8,216 nt of DNA from Bacteroidales bacterium (GTDB lineage Bacteria > Bacteroidota > Bacteroidia > Bacteroidales > P3): the NCBI GenBank assembly GCA_017545365.1, contig JAFWOP010000081.1:1-8216 (forward strand), in the 5' to 3' direction. Below are positions 5,465 to 8,216 of this stretch, in pieces. A program made the position numbers and the translations under genes. How positions within the stretch are numbered: the stretch's first letter is position 1; every line of letters starts with the position of its first letter. Under the pieces are notes generated by a model, which did not search any database, was not told the DNA's origin, and saw nothing but the letters and a program-made list of their open reading frames with translations.

Positions 5465-6599
5465 CGCTACGATCTTGTTGCTGTTTGGTGACATCCACAA
5501 CCGAACTCACTACCGTGTCGCCCTCCTTGACACCGCTGACGGCAATGGCATGTACCTTGTCCTTTACACCAAGGGTTACCTCTACCTGACGGATTGTCTT
5601 GCCATTTTTCAACCAGAGATAGGTGCCATCCTCCGCCTTGTGACTGACCGGGTGCACCTCATACCCTTCGCGAGAGAGCGACAGGCTGTCTACGGCCACT
5701 TGGGCGCCATAGCTTGGAACCACAAGTCCTTTGCCTTTCTCAACAATTATTTTCACGTTGGCAGTCATACCAGGGAAGAGTTTCTCTTCAGGGTTGTCGG
5801 CGGTGATGATTACGATGTATGTCACCACATTGTTATTTATCTGTGGTTCCATACGTATCTGCTTCACACTTCCAGCGAACTGGTCGTTCGGGAATGCGTC
5901 AACCTTAAAGGTAACCTCCTGCCCTACTCGTACCTTGCCGATGTCGGCCTCGTCCACTTTGGCTTCCACCTGTATCTCGGTCATATTCTTAGCAATAGTA
6001 AACAGGTCGGGCACGCTGTAGGAGCCTTGTACCGTCTGTCCCTCCTCTACCTGACGGCTGATGACAATGCCGTCGATGGGAGAATATATTTCGGCGTACT
6101 TGAGGTTGGTGACAGCATTACCGTAATTTGCCTTAGCAGTAATCAGCTGGTTGGACGACTGGTCGAGTTCGGCTTCGGCCTGGTCGTACTCCTGCTGGGT
6201 GGCAGCCTGCTGGTCAAAGAGCATCTTGACGCGGTCGAAGTTCTTCTGAGCCAGATTTTTTTGACTTGTGGCTGCCGACAGTTGTGCACGGGACACGTTC
6301 AGTTCTTCCTGCAACAGCGACTTGTCCAACTCAGCCAAGAGGTCGCCGCGACGCACCTTGTCGTTATAGTCGGCATAGAGGTGTTTGACGATACCGCTCA
6401 CTTGAGTGCCGACCGTCACCTTGTATACCGGCTGGACGATGCCCGTAGCCGTCACTTCGGTAGTGATGCTGTCGCATACCACCACCTCGGTGTCTATTAA
6501 GTACCTGCCGTTCTTATGTCCGCCCAAGGTGAGACGTAGTAACAACACCACCAACACAACAGCCACAACGGCCCATATCCATCTTTTCTTCTTTTTCAT
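5451..6599 (-). CDS. MacA-like periplasmic adaptor (membrane fusion) protein
   Basis: A 382-residue HlyD/RND-type adaptor. It has a basic N-terminus and one TM anchor (about 7-25), then the first half of a lipoyl domain (about 56-92, GTQVSGIV and GDLLAELD). An alpha-helical coiled-coil hairpin follows (about 93-165, rich in Gln, Ala and Leu), with the second lipoyl half (171-190, YSPIDGIVISRQVEEGQTV). Next come a beta-barrel (about 205-285) and a membrane-proximal domain (about 290-370). The hairpin tip contacts the TolC-like channel and the membrane-proximal part contacts the permease. It lies 10 bp after the outer-membrane factor gene and overlaps the ATPase gene by 14 nt, so all are one operon. 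The low-complexity tail ([12 protein letters not shown]) is not conserved-looking. Confidence 0.93.
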   Translation of the reverse strand: MKKKKRWIWAVVAVVLVVLLLRLTLGGHKNGRYLIDTEVVVCDSITTEVTATGIVQPVYKVTVGTQVSGIVKHLYADYNDKVRRGDLLAELDKSLLQEELNVSRAQLSAATSQKNLAQKNFDRVKMLFDQQAATQQEYDQAEAELDQSSNQLITAKANYGNAVTNLKYAEIYSPIDGIVISRQVEEGQTVQGSYSVPDLFTIAKNMTEIQVEAKVDEADIGKVRVGQEVTFKVDAFPNDQFAGSVKQIRMEPQINNNVVTYIVIITADNPEEKLFPGMTANVKIIVEKGKGLVVPSYGAQVAVDSLSLSREGYEVHPVSHKAEDGTYLWLKNGKTIRQVEVTLGVKDKVHAIAVSGVKEGDTVVSSVVDVTKQQQDRSDGPF

Positions 6600-6609
6600 A
6601 GATATTGGA

Positions 6610-7890
6610 TTAATTTGAATCTCTACCCAAATATATCTTGAGTATCTTAATGCTCAGAATGTATGTATACTTATTTTGTAAATAGTCGTTTACCGAATTC
6701 AGATAGCTCTCTTGCTGGCGCATCAAGTCCACGGTGCTGATGCTTCCTGCCTTGAATTTAGCTTGCATGACACGGTAAGTTGACTCGTTGGCCTGCATCA
6801 TGCTGCTTGATGCGGCATAGTTATTACGTGCCTGTAGTGCCGAATAATAACGTTCCTCCACGGCCTCCACAAGCTCACGCTGGGTTTCCTCGTGCTGAAG
6901 AACAGCCTGCTGCAATGACAAACGGCTCTGCTTCACCTGCATACGATTCATTCCTTGCTGTAAAATAGGGATGGAGAGGCCCAGAGATATGTTGGTATTC
7001 AGTCCTCCATTAGTAATCAGGAACCCACTGCCGTCGGTGCGCTGGTTGTCGCCACCGAAAATAGAAGCATAGGCATTCAACCCAAGCGAAGGCAGATAAC
7101 CGCCTCGAGCCATCTTTAAATCGTACTGGGCTTTCTGGACTTCGAGCTCGCTGATGCGCATTTCGGGCATCCACTTTAAGGCATCTAACGCCGGTAATAC
7201 GAGAGCCATCGTGTCCTCTTCTACTAGTGGGAGCACCGCTATGACGATATTGGGTTCCACCCCCATCAGTTTGCGTAATTTAGAAGTGCTCAGGGTGATG
7301 CTGATTTGTGCATTTTCCACATCACACTGCGCCCTCCGCAGGCTGGCATCAAGCATCTGATAGTCGCTAGGCAGGATGGACCCCGCTAGCATCTTGGCGT
7401 TCCCATCTGATAGTTGTCCCTGCGCACTTTCCAACACTTGTTGCAAATAAACCAGCCGTTCACGATTGGTGAGAATATCGAGATAGGCACTAATAATTTG
7501 TATCGAGACATCCTTGCCAGTTTTTATCCACTCATACTCGCTTTGGACCAATTGGGTCTCGCTTTTTCGATAATTGTTGTAATTTGAAAGGCCGTTGAAA
7601 AGGGTGAGACTGCCACCAGCGCCTATGCTTGTGCTAGGTGACACATGACCTCCATAGATAGAGATATCTTCTGCCAGCGATGCCGACAACGATGGGGTGA
7701 ACCGTAACATAGCTGCCTCCAACGCAGCTGCAGACTGCTTACGCTGTAAGTCTGCGCTGAGGATTGAAGCATTGTTTCCTATGGCATAAGAGATACAACT
7801 ATCAAGCGATAGCCACATCGTATCCCTCTGCCCATAAGAAAACAATGTGGAGCATAGCAGGAACAAGCAAACGACAATTCTATTCTTCAT
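6610..7890 (-). CDS. TolC-family outer-membrane efflux protein
   Basis: A 426-residue outer-membrane factor, slightly short but within the family's usual length. A type I signal peptide covers about residues 1-20 (hydrophobic VVCLFLLCSTLF, cleavage near SYG/Q). LSLDSCISYAIGNN (27-40) is the usual opening of the mature protein. Two internal repeats, each long helix, beta segment, long helix, are recognisable: the first with FTPSLSASLAEDISIYGG and LTLFNGLSNY, the second with YLPSLGLNAYASIFGG and LSIPILQQGMNR. Three copies make the channel spanning the outer membrane and periplasm. It is the first gene of the exporter operon. Upstream (7891-8000, minus strand) I find no good TAnnTTTG box, so its promoter is uncertain. 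Confidence 0.93.
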   Translation of the reverse strand: MKNRIVVCLFLLCSTLFSYGQRDTMWLSLDSCISYAIGNNASILSADLQRKQSAAALEAAMLRFTPSLSASLAEDISIYGGHVSPSTSIGAGGSLTLFNGLSNYNNYRKSETQLVQSEYEWIKTGKDVSIQIISAYLDILTNRERLVYLQQVLESAQGQLSDGNAKMLAGSILPSDYQMLDASLRRAQCDVENAQISITLSTSKLRKLMGVEPNIVIAVLPLVEEDTMALVLPALDALKWMPEMRISELEVQKAQYDLKMARGGYLPSLGLNAYASIFGGDNQRTDGSGFLITNGGLNTNISLGLSIPILQQGMNRMQVKQSRLSLQQAVLQHEETQRELVEAVEERYYSALQARNNYAASSSMMQANESTYRVMQAKFKAGSISTVDLMRQQESYLNSVNDYLQNKYTYILSIKILKIYLGRDSN

Positions 7891-7966
7891 ATTGTAATAA
7901 CGACATTTTCGTCATTTTACTAAAGTTTGACAAGTAAATTTTGTTCAAAAAAAGTGACATAACTGA

Positions 7967-7998
7967 TTTGCGCAAATGACTATTTTTTAGTATCTTTG
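7967..7998 (+). promoter_or_regulatory. Consensus Bacteroidetes promoter, TTTG-N20-TATCTTTG
   Basis: TTTG (7967-7970) and TATCTTTG (7991-7998) are 20 bp apart, an ideal -33/-7 pair. Transcription should start near 8001-8005. The ATG at 8001 would then be at or before the transcript start, while the ATG at 8026 would have a leader of about 20-25 nt, which helps decide the start of the gene downstream. A perfect 12-bp palindrome, ATTTGCGCAAAT (7966-7977), overlaps the -33 box and might bind a regulator. Confidence 0.75.
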
Positions 7999-8025
7999 CA
8001 ATGTCAAATCAAAAAACAACCAATT

Positions 8026-8216
8026 ATGTCACGTTGCAAATATACGAACTTTTTCTCAGAGATTGGAACTTTTTTCAAAAAAGTGGCGACAGTGCGCTAC
8101 AGGCCATCGCAAACGCACTACAGGGCATAGGTCTGACCGACCGCAGCCTCGGCCTTTCGACCAAGGGCAACGCCTCGCGAAAGACCTCAGAAAAACTGCT
8201 CGCATTGCTGCTCCTA
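8026..8216 (+). CDS. Start of a probable transposase gene with -1 frameshift (cut by window edge)
   Basis: The frame from ATG 8026 opens MSRCKYTNFFSEIGTFFKK and stops at TAG 8128-8130 after 34 codons. The -1 frame, open from ATG 8001 to the window end, carries the coding-like continuation SGDSALQAIANALQGIGL and then KGNASRKTSEKLLALLLL, with GC-rich third positions. The zero frame crosses a canonical slippery heptamer T_TTT_TTC (8070-8076), then six A, and a possible stem (AGTGCG 8091-8096 with CGCACT 8114-8119). A shift there would join the two frames. Expression by frameshift is common among insertion-sequence transposases, which is why I suggest one, but I cannot place the family from this fragment. 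Alternatives are a plain unshifted gene from 8001 (72+ codons), or a gene broken by loss of one A. Confidence 0.4.

Noticed and set aside
5268..6500. 410-codon plus-strand open frame
   Set aside because: It is antisense to the adaptor and ATPase genes, whose motifs are complete on the minus strand. Its residues show no recognisable domain, and long shadow frames are expected opposite GC3-rich genes.
119..8110. Similar words at both window ends (GTGGCGACAG then AGGCCATCG at 120-142 and 8083-8109)
   Set aside because: Spacing between the two words differs and the flanks do not match, so a shared element end is not supported.

Overview
The window looks like chromosomal DNA from a member of the Bacteroidales, probably Prevotella- or Bacteroides-like. 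The evidence is promoters of the Bacteroidetes type (-7 TAnnTTTG, in the best case with a TTTG 20 bp upstream), starts without Shine-Dalgarno sequences, lipoproteins with short SPII signals, GC-rich third codon positions in the genes, and very AT-rich spacers. No species can be named from the sequence alone.

Layout. Positions 1-82 hold the last 26 codons of an unidentified plus-strand gene. Positions 83-1404 (about 1.3 kb) contain no convincing gene but much structure. There is a promoter followed by a strongly folded segment (94-206), short direct repeats, TGTCAT clusters forming a 21-bp inverted repeat (548-568/808-828), a set of small hairpins, and a 102-bp sequence present twice (902-1003, 1143-1244). 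Positions 1405-3264 carry three plus-strand genes: a GNAT acetyltransferase, a Cys-type glutathione peroxidase lipoprotein, and a VanX-type D-Ala-D-Ala dipeptidase lipoprotein. A two-way hairpin terminator at 3396-3431 separates these from the converging minus-strand operon.

The minus-strand operon (7890 down to 3432) encodes a complete MacAB-TolC-like tripartite exporter in the order tolC-like outer-membrane factor, periplasmic adaptor, ABC ATPase, MacB/FtsX permease. The ATPase and permease are separate proteins here, whereas E. coli MacB is a fusion. The ATPase hydrolyses ATP, the permease transmits the motion across the inner membrane, and the adaptor connects to the outer-membrane channel. 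The substrate cannot be read from the sequence.

At the right edge, divergent from the exporter operon, a very good promoter (7967-7998) drives the start of a truncated gene. Its best reading needs a -1 frameshift at a canonical T_TTT_TTC heptamer, a pattern typical of insertion-sequence transposases, although the family cannot be identified from the fragment. The points most worth a second look are this frameshift, the duplicated 102-bp repeat with its hairpin family, and the structured transcript near the left edge. I see no clear evidence of a wholly new multi-gene system.
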